Shown here one piece after another: positions 27,215 to 36,107 of a DNA stretch of 64,000 bases. The first letter of the stretch is position 1. Every line of letters begins with the position of its first letter. Position numbers and translations under genes: made by a program. This DNA is from Spongiactinospora sp. TRM90649. GTDB taxonomy: Bacteria; Actinomycetota; Actinomycetes; Streptosporangiales; Streptosporangiaceae. A model generated the notes under the pieces. It made no database searches. It was not told where the DNA came from and saw only the letters and a program-made list of their open reading frames with translations. The DNA lies in the NCBI RefSeq assembly GCF_029382225.1, contig NZ_JARLTC010000019.1, positions 152,156 through 216,155 on the forward strand, written 5' to 3'.

Positions 27215-28108
27215 TCAGAGTCGGGGACGCGCGCCGAGGTGGGAGATCGCCTTGGCGGCCAGCCGGCACCCGGACGCCAGGGCGTCGGTCGGCTGCTTGC
27301 CCTCCAGCCACACGGGCAGAAAGCCCGCGGCGAAGGCGTCGCCCGCGCCGGTGCCGTCGACGACCCGGTCGACAGGCTCGGCGGGTACCCGCACCGGCTC
27401 GCTGCGGCTGTTGGTGTACCAGAGCGCGCCCTCGGCGGTCATCTTGATGACCACCTGCGGGAACCACGCGGTCAGCACCTTGGCGGCGGCGGCCGGGTCG
27501 TCGCGCCCGGTGAGCACCTTGGCCTGGTCGATGTTGGCGAACAGCAGCTTGGCGCCGTGGGTCCACTCCAGGAACGGCTCGGCGCCGGTGCGCTCCAGCG
27601 GCGCGGCCGAGGCGGAGTCGACCGAGATGCTCATGTTGGCCCGCCTGGCCAGGTCGAGCGCGGTCATCCCGGCGTCGCGTGAGCCCTCGTTGACCAGGGT
27701 GTAGCCGGACAGGTGCAGGTGACCGCCCGCGGCGAACAGGTCACGCGGCAGGTCTTCGGGAGACAGGGCCGCGTTGGCGCCCGGGTCGGAGAGCATGGTG
27801 CGCTCGCCCTTGTGGGTGACCAGGACCACGCAGGTGCCCGTGGGCCGCTCGGGGTCCATCACGAGTCGCGCGTCCACGCCGTAGCCCATGAGCTCCATGT
27901 CGCGGTTGCGCCCCGTGATGTCGGCGCCCCTGCGGCCGATGAAGGCCACATCGGCCCCCTCGACCGCGAGCCAGGAAGCGACATTGGCTCCGGAACCGCC
28001 ACCGTGCATGGTGACGATCGCTGGAGTGTCGCTGGCTCTGGCGAGCGGGAAGCGGGCGCGCGCGACCGCATCGGTCATGAGATCGCCCACCACCACAACC
28101 CGGGTCAT
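27215..28108 (-). CDS. PfkB-family carbohydrate kinase
   Basis: 297-aa sugar kinase of the ribokinase fold. The N-terminal GGGSGANVASWLA motif (residues 37-49) and the C-terminal VVDGTGAGDAFAAGFLP, with the catalytic Asp and anion hole, are complete. The substrate cannot be decided: ribokinase- or adenosine-kinase-like enzymes share these motifs. ATG 28108 was chosen (MTRVVVVGDLMTD is the family start). It is divergent from the acyl-CoA synthetase fusion, with about 200 bases between them. Confidence 0.88.
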   Translation of the reverse strand: MTRVVVVGDLMTDAVARARFPLARASDTPAIVTMHGGGSGANVASWLAVEGADVAFIGRRGADITGRNRDMELMGYGVDARLVMDPERPTGTCVVLVTHKGERTMLSDPGANAALSPEDLPRDLFAAGGHLHLSGYTLVNEGSRDAGMTALDLARRANMSISVDSASAAPLERTGAEPFLEWTHGAKLLFANIDQAKVLTGRDDPAAAAKVLTAWFPQVVIKMTAEGALWYTNSRSEPVRVPAEPVDRVVDGTGAGDAFAAGFLPVWLEGKQPTDALASGCRLAAKAISHLGARPRL

Positions 28109-28309
28109 GACGTCACCGCCTTGCTGCACTGCCCTCACGCCTCACGTCTGACGCCGAGAAACCTAACAGTTTCCGGCGGGCCTTTGGGCCAGAGACCCGA
28201 GAGTGGGCGGCAGTCGATGCACAAGCGTTGTTGAACGGGACCGCATGGTCATGTCACCTGAGATGTCGGTTTACCCTCGGGACTGAGGGTGTGACAGTGG
28301 AGGCGTCTC

Positions 28310-30937
28310 GTGGAGGCATATTATCCGGCGCACTGGGAGGCCGACGTCGTCCTCGCGGACGGCGGCACGGCCCACGTCCGGCCGATTCGTCCGGCCGACG
28401 CCGACCGCCTCCTGGCCTTCTACTCCCGGCTTTCCGAGGAGACGATCTACTTCCGCTTCTTCGGCCCCCGGCCGCGCCTGAGCGACCGCGAGGTCGAGCG
28501 GTTCACCAACGTCGACTACACCGACCGGGTGGCGCTCATCGCGACCATCGGTGACGAGATGGTCGCGGTCATCCGCTACGACAAGATCGAGGACGGCGAG
28601 GCGGAGGTCGCGTTCCTGGTCGAGGACGCCCACCAGGGCCGGGGCGTCGCCTCGGTGCTGCTGGAACACCTGGCGGCCACGGCCCGCGAGCGCGGCATCG
28701 TCCGGTTCGTCGCCGACGTGCTGCCCGCCAACCGCCGGATGACCGGCGTGCTGCGCCAGGCGGGCTACACCGCCGAGAGCCGGTTCGCCGACGGCGTCGT
28801 CAGGATGACGCTCGACCTGACTCCCACCGAGACCTCCCAGGAGGTCACCGCCGCTCGCGAGCACCGGGCGGAGTCGCGCTCCATCCAGCGGCTGCTCACG
28901 CCGGGCTCGGTGGCAGTCATCGGCGCCTCAAGGGAGCCCGGCGGCGTGGGCCACACGGTCCTGCGCAACCTGCTCGCCGGAGACTTCGCCGGTCCCGTCT
29001 ACCCGGTGCACCGTGAGGCGCGGGCGCTGGCGGGGGTGCGCGCCTACCCGAGCGTCACGGCGATCGACGGCGAGGTCGATCTGGCGGTGCTGGCCGTCCC
29101 GGCGGAGGGCGTGCTCGACGTCGTCGTGGAGTGCGCGGAGAAGGGCGTGCGCGGGCTGATCGTGGTGTCGTCGGGCTTCGGCGAGACCGGCCCGCAGGGC
29201 CGCGCCCGGCAGGACGAGCTGGTCCGTATCGCCCGCGCGCACGGCCTGCGCGTGGTCGGCCCCAACTGCCTGGGCATCGCCAACACCGACCCCGCCGTGC
29301 GCCTGAACGCCACCCTGGCCGCGACCATCCCCGCGCGGGGGCGCGTCGGCTTCTTCAGCCAGTCCGGCGCGCTCGGCACCACGCTGCTGCAGCGCGTCGC
29401 CGAGCGCAACATGGGCATCTCCTCCTTCGTCTCGGCGGGCAACCGCGCCGACGTCTCCGGCAACGACCTCCTGCAGTTCTGGGAGGAGGACCCCGCGACC
29501 GAGGTGGTCCTGCTCTACCTGGAGTCCCTGGGCAACCCGCGCAAGTTCGCCAGGCTCACCCGGCGGATCTCGCGCCGCAAGCCGGTCGTGGTGGTCAAGA
29601 GCGGCGGCGTGCCCGCCGGTCACGCCGCGCCCGTGCTCGGGCTGCCCGACGCCGCGCTCAGCATGCTGTTCGCGCAGGCCGGCGTGATCAGGGTGGACGA
29701 CCTCACCCAGCAGTTCGACGTGGCCCAGCTCCTGGCCTACCAGCCGCTGCCCGCCGGGCCGAGGGTCGGCGTGGTCAGCAACTCCGACGCCCTGGCGCTG
29801 CTGGCCGGCGACGCCTGCGTCACGGCCGGTCTCGAACCCCGCCCGCCGGTCAACATCGGCGCGCAGGCGGGCGCCGCCGAGTTCGGCGAGGCGCTCGCGG
29901 GGCGGCTCGCCGACCCCGAGGTCGACGCCGTCGTGGTCATCTACATGCCGCCGATCCCGCGCGACGCCGCCGGTGTGGCGGCCGAACTGCTGCGAGTCTC
30001 GGCCGAGCGGCCGGGCAAACCGGTGCTGGCCACGTTCGAGGGCCGGTTCGGCATGCTGCCGGAGCTGAGCCGCGAGGGTCCCGGGCGCGATCCGGGACGC
30101 GGGTCCGTGCCGTCCTACGCCGCTCCTGAGGAGGCGGTCCGCGCGCTGGCGCACGCCGTACGGCACGCGATGTGGCGCGAGCGCCCCATGGACCACCCGC
30201 CGAGCGGCGGCGGCGAGGGCACCGCCCAGGCCCGCGACCTGGTGCACCGGACGCTGGATGGCGGCGAGGGCCCGGTAGAGCTCGACGCTGCCCTGCTGCT
30301 CGGCTGTTACGGCGTGCGGGTCTGGCCGTCGCCCCTGGCGGCGGGCCCCGGCGAGGCCGTCGAGATCGCCGAACGCCTGGGCTGGCCGGTCGTGGTCAAG
30401 GCCGCCGACCCGGAGGCCGCGAGCCGCGCCGGCACCATCCGCCTGGGCCTGTCCGGCCCCGACGCCCTGCGCCAGGCGTACGCCGACCTGTCGGCCCAGC
30501 TCGGCCCCGACGCCCCGATCGCGGTGCAGCGGATGGCGCCGCAGCCCGCCGTGCCCGCCGTGATCAACGTGGTGGAGCATCCGGCGGCGGGCCCTGTGGT
30601 GTCGTTCGGCCTGGGCGAGGTAACCGCCAGGCTGCTCGGCGACCGGGCCTACCGCCTCGCCCCGCTCTCCTCTGGCGACGCCGCCGAGCTGATCAGGTCG
30701 ATCAAGGCGGCCCCGCTGCTGTTCGGCGAGTACGGCTATCCGCCGGTCGCGGTGGCCGCCCTGCGGGAGCTGCTGGTGCTCGCCGGGCGGATGGCCGATG
30801 AGTTGCCCGAACTCAGCCGCCTCGACCTGGACCCCGTCCTGGTGGGGGAGAGCGGCGTGACCGTGCTCGGGGCCCGCGCGGTGCTGCGCAACCCCTCCGG
30901 CCCCCGCCTGGACGGCGGGCCGCGCCGCCTGGCATAG
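28310..30937 (+). CDS. GNAT-acyl-CoA synthetase (NDP-forming-like) fusion, Pat-type lysine acetyltransferase
   Basis: 875-aa multidomain protein. GNAT domain at residues 15-170 with VEDAHQGRGVASVLLEHL as acetyl-CoA loop. CoA-binding Rossmann domain from about 197 (PGSVAVIGASREPGGVGHTVLRNLL), succinyl-CoA-ligase-like domains (FFSQSGALGTTLLQ) and a C-terminal ATP-grasp domain from about 650 (WPVVVKAADPEAASRAGTI). The domain order is the reverse of enterobacterial Pat, as known in actinobacteria. Such enzymes acetylate and switch off acetyl-CoA synthetases. GTG 28310 has GGAGG seven bases upstream. The ATP-grasp half may be regulatory rather than catalytic. Confidence 0.88.
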   Translation: MEAYYPAHWEADVVLADGGTAHVRPIRPADADRLLAFYSRLSEETIYFRFFGPRPRLSDREVERFTNVDYTDRVALIATIGDEMVAVIRYDKIEDGEAEVAFLVEDAHQGRGVASVLLEHLAATARERGIVRFVADVLPANRRMTGVLRQAGYTAESRFADGVVRMTLDLTPTETSQEVTAAREHRAESRSIQRLLTPGSVAVIGASREPGGVGHTVLRNLLAGDFAGPVYPVHREARALAGVRAYPSVTAIDGEVDLAVLAVPAEGVLDVVVECAEKGVRGLIVVSSGFGETGPQGRARQDELVRIARAHGLRVVGPNCLGIANTDPAVRLNATLAATIPARGRVGFFSQSGALGTTLLQRVAERNMGISSFVSAGNRADVSGNDLLQFWEEDPATEVVLLYLESLGNPRKFARLTRRISRRKPVVVVKSGGVPAGHAAPVLGLPDAALSMLFAQAGVIRVDDLTQQFDVAQLLAYQPLPAGPRVGVVSNSDALALLAGDACVTAGLEPRPPVNIGAQAGAAEFGEALAGRLADPEVDAVVVIYMPPIPRDAAGVAAELLRVSAERPGKPVLATFEGRFGMLPELSREGPGRDPGRGSVPSYAAPEEAVRALAHAVRHAMWRERPMDHPPSGGGEGTAQARDLVHRTLDGGEGPVELDAALLLGCYGVRVWPSPLAAGPGEAVEIAERLGWPVVVKAADPEAASRAGTIRLGLSGPDALRQAYADLSAQLGPDAPIAVQRMAPQPAVPAVINVVEHPAAGPVVSFGLGEVTARLLGDRAYRLAPLSSGDAAELIRSIKAAPLLFGEYGYPPVAVAALRELLVLAGRMADELPELSRLDLDPVLVGESGVTVLGARAVLRNPSGPRLDGGPRRLA

Positions 30938-31013
30938 CGCGAGGCCGCCACGCCCGGGCCCGGCCACGCCGCGCCGGGTGAAAGCGGCACCCCGGACAGG
31001 GCAGGATGGACCC

Positions 31014-31604
31014 ATGAGGGAAACCCGAGTCTCGGCCGCGGGCCTGCGCGAGGCGATCGACCGCAGCGGCTACTACCCCGACCTCGTGGCCGACGCGGTC
31101 GAGTCCGCGCTGGGCAAGGAGGGGGTCGACGCCTACGTGGTGCACCACGAGGCGACCTTCGACCCGGCCATGGAAGTCCGCAGGCACGTCACCGTGCTGG
31201 TGCTCACGCCGACGCGGCTTCTGGTCTGCCACACCGACGAACATCCGCCCGCAGAGGGCGTGGCCGTGGCCCACGCCTCGACCACCACCGAGGCGGTGCG
31301 CCTGAGCCGCATTCAGTCGGTCGCCGTCACCAGGGTGGTGCCCGATCCGGCGACCTACGCCCCGGGGGTGCCGCCCACCGAGGCGACGCTCAACATCGGC
31401 TGGGGCGGCATCTCCCACGTCGATCTCGAACCCGCCACCTGCGGCGACGAGAACTGCGAGGCCGACCACGGCTACACCGGCGCGATCACCGCCGACGACC
31501 TGTCGCTGCGGGTGAGCGACGCAGCCGACGGCGCCGAGGCGGTCGCGCACGTGCTCAGCTTCGCCAAGGCCCTGTCGGAGTCCACCGCCCGCTCCACGTC
31601 GTAG
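31014..31604 (+). CDS. DUF5998 family protein
   Basis: 196-aa conserved actinobacterial protein of unknown function. It opens with LREAIDRSGYYPDLVADAVESALGKE, has a His-His pair in YVVHHEATFD and a Cys-rich turn CGDENCEADHGYTGAITADD near residue 143, and ends with a helical segment. No membrane span or signal peptide. It is followed 40 bases later by a sulfurtransferase on the same strand, possibly in one transcript. Confidence 0.85.
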   Translation: MRETRVSAAGLREAIDRSGYYPDLVADAVESALGKEGVDAYVVHHEATFDPAMEVRRHVTVLVLTPTRLLVCHTDEHPPAEGVAVAHASTTTEAVRLSRIQSVAVTRVVPDPATYAPGVPPTEATLNIGWGGISHVDLEPATCGDENCEADHGYTGAITADDLSLRVSDAADGAEAVAHVLSFAKALSESTARSTS

Positions 31605-31643
31605 CGCCACGACCGGGCACGGCCCGGGAAGGATCTGATCACC

Positions 31644-32480
31644 ATGCTGATCACACCTGCCGCGCTCACCGCGCTGACCGGGCTGAGCGGGTCCGGGCGC
31701 CCGCCCGCGGTGCTCGACGTCCGCTGGCGGCTGGCGGGCCCGCCGGGCATCGACTCCTACAGTGAGGGCCACGTGCCCGGAGCGGTGTTCTGCGATCTCG
31801 ACGCCGACCTCGCCGAGCCTCCGGCGCCGCCCGGCCCCGGCGGGCGGCATCCGCTGCCCAGCGCCGCGCGCTTCCAGGCCGCCATGCGCCGCCTCGGCGT
31901 CTCGGCCGCGCGCCCGGTGGTCGTCTACGACGACGCCGACTCCACCGCCGCCGCCCGCGCCTGGTGGACCCTCCGCTACTTCGGCCACCCCGACGTGCGG
32001 GTGCTCGACGGCGGCTTGCGCGCCTGGGCGGCCATCGGCCTGCCGGTGGAGACCTCGGCGCCCGTCGTCGAGCCGGGCGACTTCACGGCGCGGCCCGGCG
32101 GCATGCCGGTGCTGTCGGCCGACGAGGCCGGCGCGCTCCCGGCGAACGGCGTGCTGCTCGACGCCCGCGCCGCCGAGCGCTACCGGGGAGAGGTCGAGCC
32201 GGTCGATCCCGTCGCGGGGCACATTCCGGGCGCGGTGAGCGCCCCCACCTCGGCCAACGTTGATGAATCAGGCCGTTTCCTGGCGGCGGGCAGGCTCCGG
32301 GAGCGCTTCGCCGCCCTCGGCGTCTCCTCCTCGGTCAAGACCGGCGCCTACTGCGGTTCTGGCGTGACGGCCGCGCACGAGGTCCTCGCCCTCGAACTCG
32401 CGGGCATCCCCGCCGCGCTGTATCCGGGCTCCTGGTCGGACTGGATCACCTCACCCGACCGCCCCATCGCCACCGGCTGA
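31644..32480 (+). CDS. Sulfurtransferase (thiosulfate / 3-mercaptopyruvate type)
   Basis: 278-aa tandem rhodanese. The first domain (residues 20-135) is catalytically dead. The second carries the active cysteine Cys237 in GAYCGSGVTA, whose CGSGVTA loop favours 3-mercaptopyruvate-type enzymes. Family segments: YSEGHVPGAVFCDLDADLA and HIPGAVSAPTSANVDESGRF. It transfers sulfane sulfur to thiol or cyanide acceptors in the cytoplasm. Its 3' end overlaps the convergent CHAT gene by 30 bases. Confidence 0.9.
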   Translation: MLITPAALTALTGLSGSGRPPAVLDVRWRLAGPPGIDSYSEGHVPGAVFCDLDADLAEPPAPPGPGGRHPLPSAARFQAAMRRLGVSAARPVVVYDDADSTAAARAWWTLRYFGHPDVRVLDGGLRAWAAIGLPVETSAPVVEPGDFTARPGGMPVLSADEAGALPANGVLLDARAAERYRGEVEPVDPVAGHIPGAVSAPTSANVDESGRFLAAGRLRERFAALGVSSSVKTGAYCGSGVTAAHEVLALELAGIPAALYPGSWSDWITSPDRPIATG

Positions 32481-34979
32481 CCCGCCGTCCCCTCGGGGGA
32501 GGGGACGGTGCCCCGCGCCGAGGCAGACGAACCCGCGCACGCCGGTGGCGGCCGAGGCGGCGGTCAGCGCCGCCGCCGGAGGCCGGCCGGCGGCCAGCAG
32601 GTCGTGCAGCGCCGCCATCAGCGCGAGCGCCTGGTCGTCGCGCACCGGCGTGGTCCCGGCGATCACGCAGGCCGTGCCCCGCTCCAGCAGCGCCCCGGCC
32701 AGGCCCAGCGGACGCCCGTCGGTCGGCGTGCGGGCCATGCCGCCGTCGCAGGCCGACAGCACCGCCAGCGTGGGCGGCCTGCCCAGGCCCAGCAGGTCGT
32801 AGGCCATCAGCGGCCCGTCGTCGAGCAGCAGACTGGACATCAGCGGGCTGTGCGCGTGGAAGGTGCCGTGCGCGGCCAGGTGGGCCACGGCCGCCCCATC
32901 GAGCGCGGCGAGCACCTCCGGCGCGCGGGCGGGCACCCGTCGTGCGCCGGAATGCCTGGCCACGACGGCGTCGGCCTCCACCCGCGCGTGCGCGAGCCCC
33001 GGCCCGGCCACGGCCACGACGCCCGAGGGGGCGGCCGACGCCGCCGCGCGGTCGTGCGCGAGCCAGGCGGCGGCGCTCTCGGCCACGCACACCGGCCGGT
33101 CGGCCAGGGAGGGCAGCACCGGCCAGGGCAGGGCGTGCAGCGGGCCGGGCGGCACCACGATGAGCGGGCCCGGCGGCAGGTGACCGGCCAGCGGGTGGAG
33201 CAGTTCCGCGTCGACGGCGGCGGCCTCGGCGAGCACCGGTTCGTCGTCGGAGATCGACTCCGGGCCGTCGCGGAGGGCGGCGCGGCGCAGGGCGTAACGC
33301 AGGCGGATCGCGGCCTCGACGGCGGCCCGGCCGTCGCCGAGCGGGTGGAGGGCGATCTCGTCGCCGGTCATCACCACGGCGGCCAGGCGGTCACCGTGGC
33401 CCAGATACTCGACCAGCACCCCCTCGCCCAGTGCGGTCTCGCCCAGGGCGGCCCGCAGCTCGGCGAGGTCGGGGGAGTCGGGGCGCCCGGTGCGGGCCAC
33501 CGCCCGCCAGCGTTCCGCCCAGGTCAGCGCGGTACGGCCGCGCCCGGTTCCGATCGCGACCGACAGGCCGAAGGCCGCCAGCCGCTCGCCCGCCTTGACC
33601 GCGTGGGCGCGGGTCACCGGCTCGCCCACCAGCGCCGCCGACGCCCCCACGTGCGCCAGCCCCCTGGCCGCCGCCCGCAGCGCGCCCTCGTGGTCGCCGC
33701 GCAGCGCCCGCGCCATCGCGACGGCGTGCTGCCTCGTCGTGGCGCCCGAGGCCGCGCGGGAGAGCCGCCGCAGCAGGCGCTCGGCCGTCCGCGCTCGGCC
33801 CAGCTCGATCGCGACCTCCGCCGCGCACAGGCGCAGGTCGTCGGCGGCGCCGGGCCAGGGCACGACGGACAGCTCCCCGGCGCAGGCCACCATGGCGGAG
33901 AGCCGGGGCGCGTCCGGGCGCGAGGCGGCCAGGCCCGCCCGCAGCATCACGTCGTCGGCCAGCGGCAGGAAGCCCGCGCGCCCCTGGGCGGCCAGCTCGG
34001 CGCGGGCGCGTCCGGCCGTGACCGCCGCCTGGTGGGCCGCCCCGGTGCGCAGTTCGAGCTGGGCGAGCAGCAGCCGTGCCTCGGCGAGCGCCCCGAGCGC
34101 CCCTGCGGACTCCAGTTCCGGCACGGCCATGTCGAGCAGCGCCCGCGCCTCGCCCGGCAGGTGGGCCGCCACCAGCGCGTCGGCGAGGTCGCAGCGCATC
34201 GTGGCCAGCCGCTCGGGGTAGGCGGCGAGCGCCTTCTCGGCCGCGCGGTAACGCGCGAAGGCCCCGGAGATGTCGCCCCGCCGCGCGGCCACGAACGGCA
34301 GGTTCGCCCTGGCCAGCGCGGTCAGGTGGCCGAGCCCGCCGCCCTCGGCCAGGGCCAGGCAGTGGCGCAGGTCGGCCTCCGCCCGATCGTGGTCGCCCAG
34401 GTAGGCGGCGGCGATGCCCCGGTTGAGCAGCGCCCCGGCGAGGAACCTTACGTGGTCGAGGACGCTCAGCTCGTCGGCGCCTCCACCGGCCACCAGTGGC
34501 GTCAGCACCCGCACCGCGTGGTCGAAACGGGCCAGCGCCTCGCGGAGCCGGCCCAGGCGGCAGAGCGCCACCGCGCGCTGGGAGTCGAGCTTGGCGCGCT
34601 CGACCCGGCACAGGTACGGCTCGGCGGCGTCGGCCACCCGCAGCGCCTCCGCCGGACTGCCCAGCTCGGTGAGCACCGTGACCAGCGACATCCGCGCCTG
34701 CGCGGCGCGCTGCGGCGGGGCCGTGGTGCCCTCGGCGACGGCCCTGCGCAGCTCCTCACCGGCGAGCGGGAGATCGCCCAGCTCGCGGGCGGCGAGCGCG
34801 AGCGCCCGCCTGGCCACCACCCGCGCCTCCAGGTCTCCGGCGCGTTCGGCCTCGGCCAGCACGTCGCGAGCCCGCTGCCAGCCCCGGGCGGGATCGACCG
34901 CGCTGAACAGGACGGCGTGCCGCGCGGCGGCGAGCGCGCCGTCCGGCCGGGTTTTCGGCACGGGGGAGAGGATCGGCAT
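32451..34979 (-). CDS. TPR-CHAT domain protease (caspase-like)
   Basis: 842-aa protein. About residues 15-480 are degenerate helical TPR-like repeats (for example ARVVARRALALAARELGDL, LLNRGIAAAYLGDHDRAEAD). The C-terminal CHAT domain (about 540-830) keeps the catalytic pair His704 (VAHLAAHGTFH) and Cys744 (LAVLSACDGG), so a caspase/separase-like cysteine protease is expected. No signal peptide, so cytoplasmic. It is the last gene of a four-gene operon with a subtilase, an ECF sigma factor and a 152-aa protein. The TPR part probably senses or recruits a partner. ATG 34979 has CAGGAG upstream. Confidence 0.9.
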   Translation of the reverse strand: MPILSPVPKTRPDGALAAARHAVLFSAVDPARGWQRARDVLAEAERAGDLEARVVARRALALAARELGDLPLAGEELRRAVAEGTTAPPQRAAQARMSLVTVLTELGSPAEALRVADAAEPYLCRVERAKLDSQRAVALCRLGRLREALARFDHAVRVLTPLVAGGGADELSVLDHVRFLAGALLNRGIAAAYLGDHDRAEADLRHCLALAEGGGLGHLTALARANLPFVAARRGDISGAFARYRAAEKALAAYPERLATMRCDLADALVAAHLPGEARALLDMAVPELESAGALGALAEARLLLAQLELRTGAAHQAAVTAGRARAELAAQGRAGFLPLADDVMLRAGLAASRPDAPRLSAMVACAGELSVVPWPGAADDLRLCAAEVAIELGRARTAERLLRRLSRAASGATTRQHAVAMARALRGDHEGALRAAARGLAHVGASAALVGEPVTRAHAVKAGERLAAFGLSVAIGTGRGRTALTWAERWRAVARTGRPDSPDLAELRAALGETALGEGVLVEYLGHGDRLAAVVMTGDEIALHPLGDGRAAVEAAIRLRYALRRAALRDGPESISDDEPVLAEAAAVDAELLHPLAGHLPPGPLIVVPPGPLHALPWPVLPSLADRPVCVAESAAAWLAHDRAAASAAPSGVVAVAGPGLAHARVEADAVVARHSGARRVPARAPEVLAALDGAAVAHLAAHGTFHAHSPLMSSLLLDDGPLMAYDLLGLGRPPTLAVLSACDGGMARTPTDGRPLGLAGALLERGTACVIAGTTPVRDDQALALMAALHDLLAAGRPPAAALTAASAATGVRGFVCLGAGHRPLPRGDGGSAGGDGAVG

Positions 34980-35003
34980 GGGCGGAACTCCTGGGGCGGC
35001 TGG

Positions 35004-35462
35004 TCAGGGACGCAGGCGGGTCCAGCGGGTGGCGACGGGCGGGCCGTCCGGGCGGTGGCAGACGACGCTGTACCAGCCGGGCGGCAGCCCGGAGGCGGCG
35101 AACTGGCCGGTGGCGGGCAGCGGGCGCGGATGGGTGTCGTGGAAGGTCCGGATCTCGACCCGGCCGCCGGGCCCGGGATGCGGCGTGACCCGCCCGGCCA
35201 GTTCGATGAGCCCGCCGCAGGCGGCGACCTCCAGGTCGACCACGAGGCCGTCGGCCGCGAACCGGTAGCGCAGGGCCTGGCCGTCGGCCGGCGGCGCGGA
35301 GCGCGCCCCAGAGCCCGGGGGAACGGGGACCCGCCGCGCGGTGACGGCGCCCGCCACGCGCAGCCGGTAGACCTCGCGGGCCGAGCGTGACACGTGGCCG
35401 GGCACCGGATCGCGGGCGGCGGCCAGGTGCAGCGCGGCGAGGGTGGCCTCGTCGTCGGTCAT
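35004..35462 (-). CDS. Unknown 152-aa protein between sigma factor and CHAT genes
   Basis: I do not recognise a named family. The N-terminus (MTDDEATLAALHLAAARDPVPGHV) is helical. After a Pro-rich linker, residues 70-150 look like a beta-sandwich (LRYRFAADGLVVDLEVAACG, GGRVEIRTFHD, GLPPGWYSVVCHR). The ATG overlaps the sigma-factor stop (ATGA), so equimolar production with the sigma factor is likely. That position is typical for anti-sigma factors, but the sequence has no transmembrane span or zinc-binding anti-sigma domain. It is a candidate regulator or cleavage target of the neighbouring proteases. Confidence 0.8.
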   Translation of the reverse strand: MTDDEATLAALHLAAARDPVPGHVSRSAREVYRLRVAGAVTARRVPVPPGSGARSAPPADGQALRYRFAADGLVVDLEVAACGGLIELAGRVTPHPGPGGRVEIRTFHDTHPRPLPATGQFAASGLPPGWYSVVCHRPDGPPVATRWTRLRP

Positions 35463-36085
35463 CGGTCTCCCCCCTGGGCGGCGACCATGCGCCGCAGCCG
35501 CCGCAGGCACCGCCCCTTGGTGGGGCCGACGCTGCCCATGGGCATGCCCAGGCGCGCGGCGATCCGCGCCGTGCCCGCGTCGGGCGTCGTCGCCATCAGC
35601 CGCAGCAGGCTGCGGCACGGCTCGGACATGGACTCCACGGCCAGCCACAGCCGCCCCGCCTCGTCGGCGTCGAGGACGGCGGCGGCGACATCGGCGGCGA
35701 CGCCCGCGGAGCCCCGCGCGACCGGGTCGCCGGGGGCGCCCGGGGGATCGTCCAGGCCGGGATCGGCGCTGGGACACTCGTGGCGCCGCCTGCGGGCCAG
35801 CCGGACGGCCTCCCTGCGGGTCGTGGTGACCAGCCACACGCCCACCGCACGGGGCTCGCGGATGGTGGTCATGCTCTCCAGCAGCCGCAGCCAGGCGGCC
35901 TGCACGGCGTCCTCCGCGTCGGCGGAGGCCAGGCCGCAGGCCCGCGCGGCGGACCACATGGCCGCCCCGAACCGGTCGACCAGGGCGTTCCACGCCCCCT
36001 GGTCGCCTTCGGCGGCGGCCGGCAGCAACGCCTCCAGGTCGAGGTCACGGACCCCGCCCCGGGAGTGCGCGCGGTCGTCTGTCAT
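35459..36085 (-). CDS. ECF-type RNA polymerase sigma factor
   Basis: 208-aa group 4 sigma factor. Region 2 lies at about residues 14-90 (AWNALVDRFGAAMWSAARACG, DAEDAVQAAWLRLLES, GVWLVTTTRREAVRLARRR). Region 4 is at about 150-205 (MSEPCRSLLRLM, RIAARLGMPMGSVGPTKGRCLRRLRRM). A Pro/Gly/Asp-rich linker separates them. The start ATG 36085 is 23 bases after the subtilase stop. Frames further upstream are shadows. No classic anti-sigma gene is present, and control probably passes through the neighbouring 152-aa protein and proteases. Confidence 0.9.
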   Translation of the reverse strand: MTDDRAHSRGGVRDLDLEALLPAAAEGDQGAWNALVDRFGAAMWSAARACGLASADAEDAVQAAWLRLLESMTTIREPRAVGVWLVTTTRREAVRLARRRRHECPSADPGLDDPPGAPGDPVARGSAGVAADVAAAVLDADEAGRLWLAVESMSEPCRSLLRLMATTPDAGTARIAARLGMPMGSVGPTKGRCLRRLRRMVAAQGGDR

Positions 36086-36107
36086 GCGCGTCGCCCGCCT
36101 CTCGCGA

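Noticed and set aside
32508..35390. 960-codon plus-strand frame opposite the CHAT gene
   Set aside because: Arg/Gly/Ala-rich antisense shadow without domain content.
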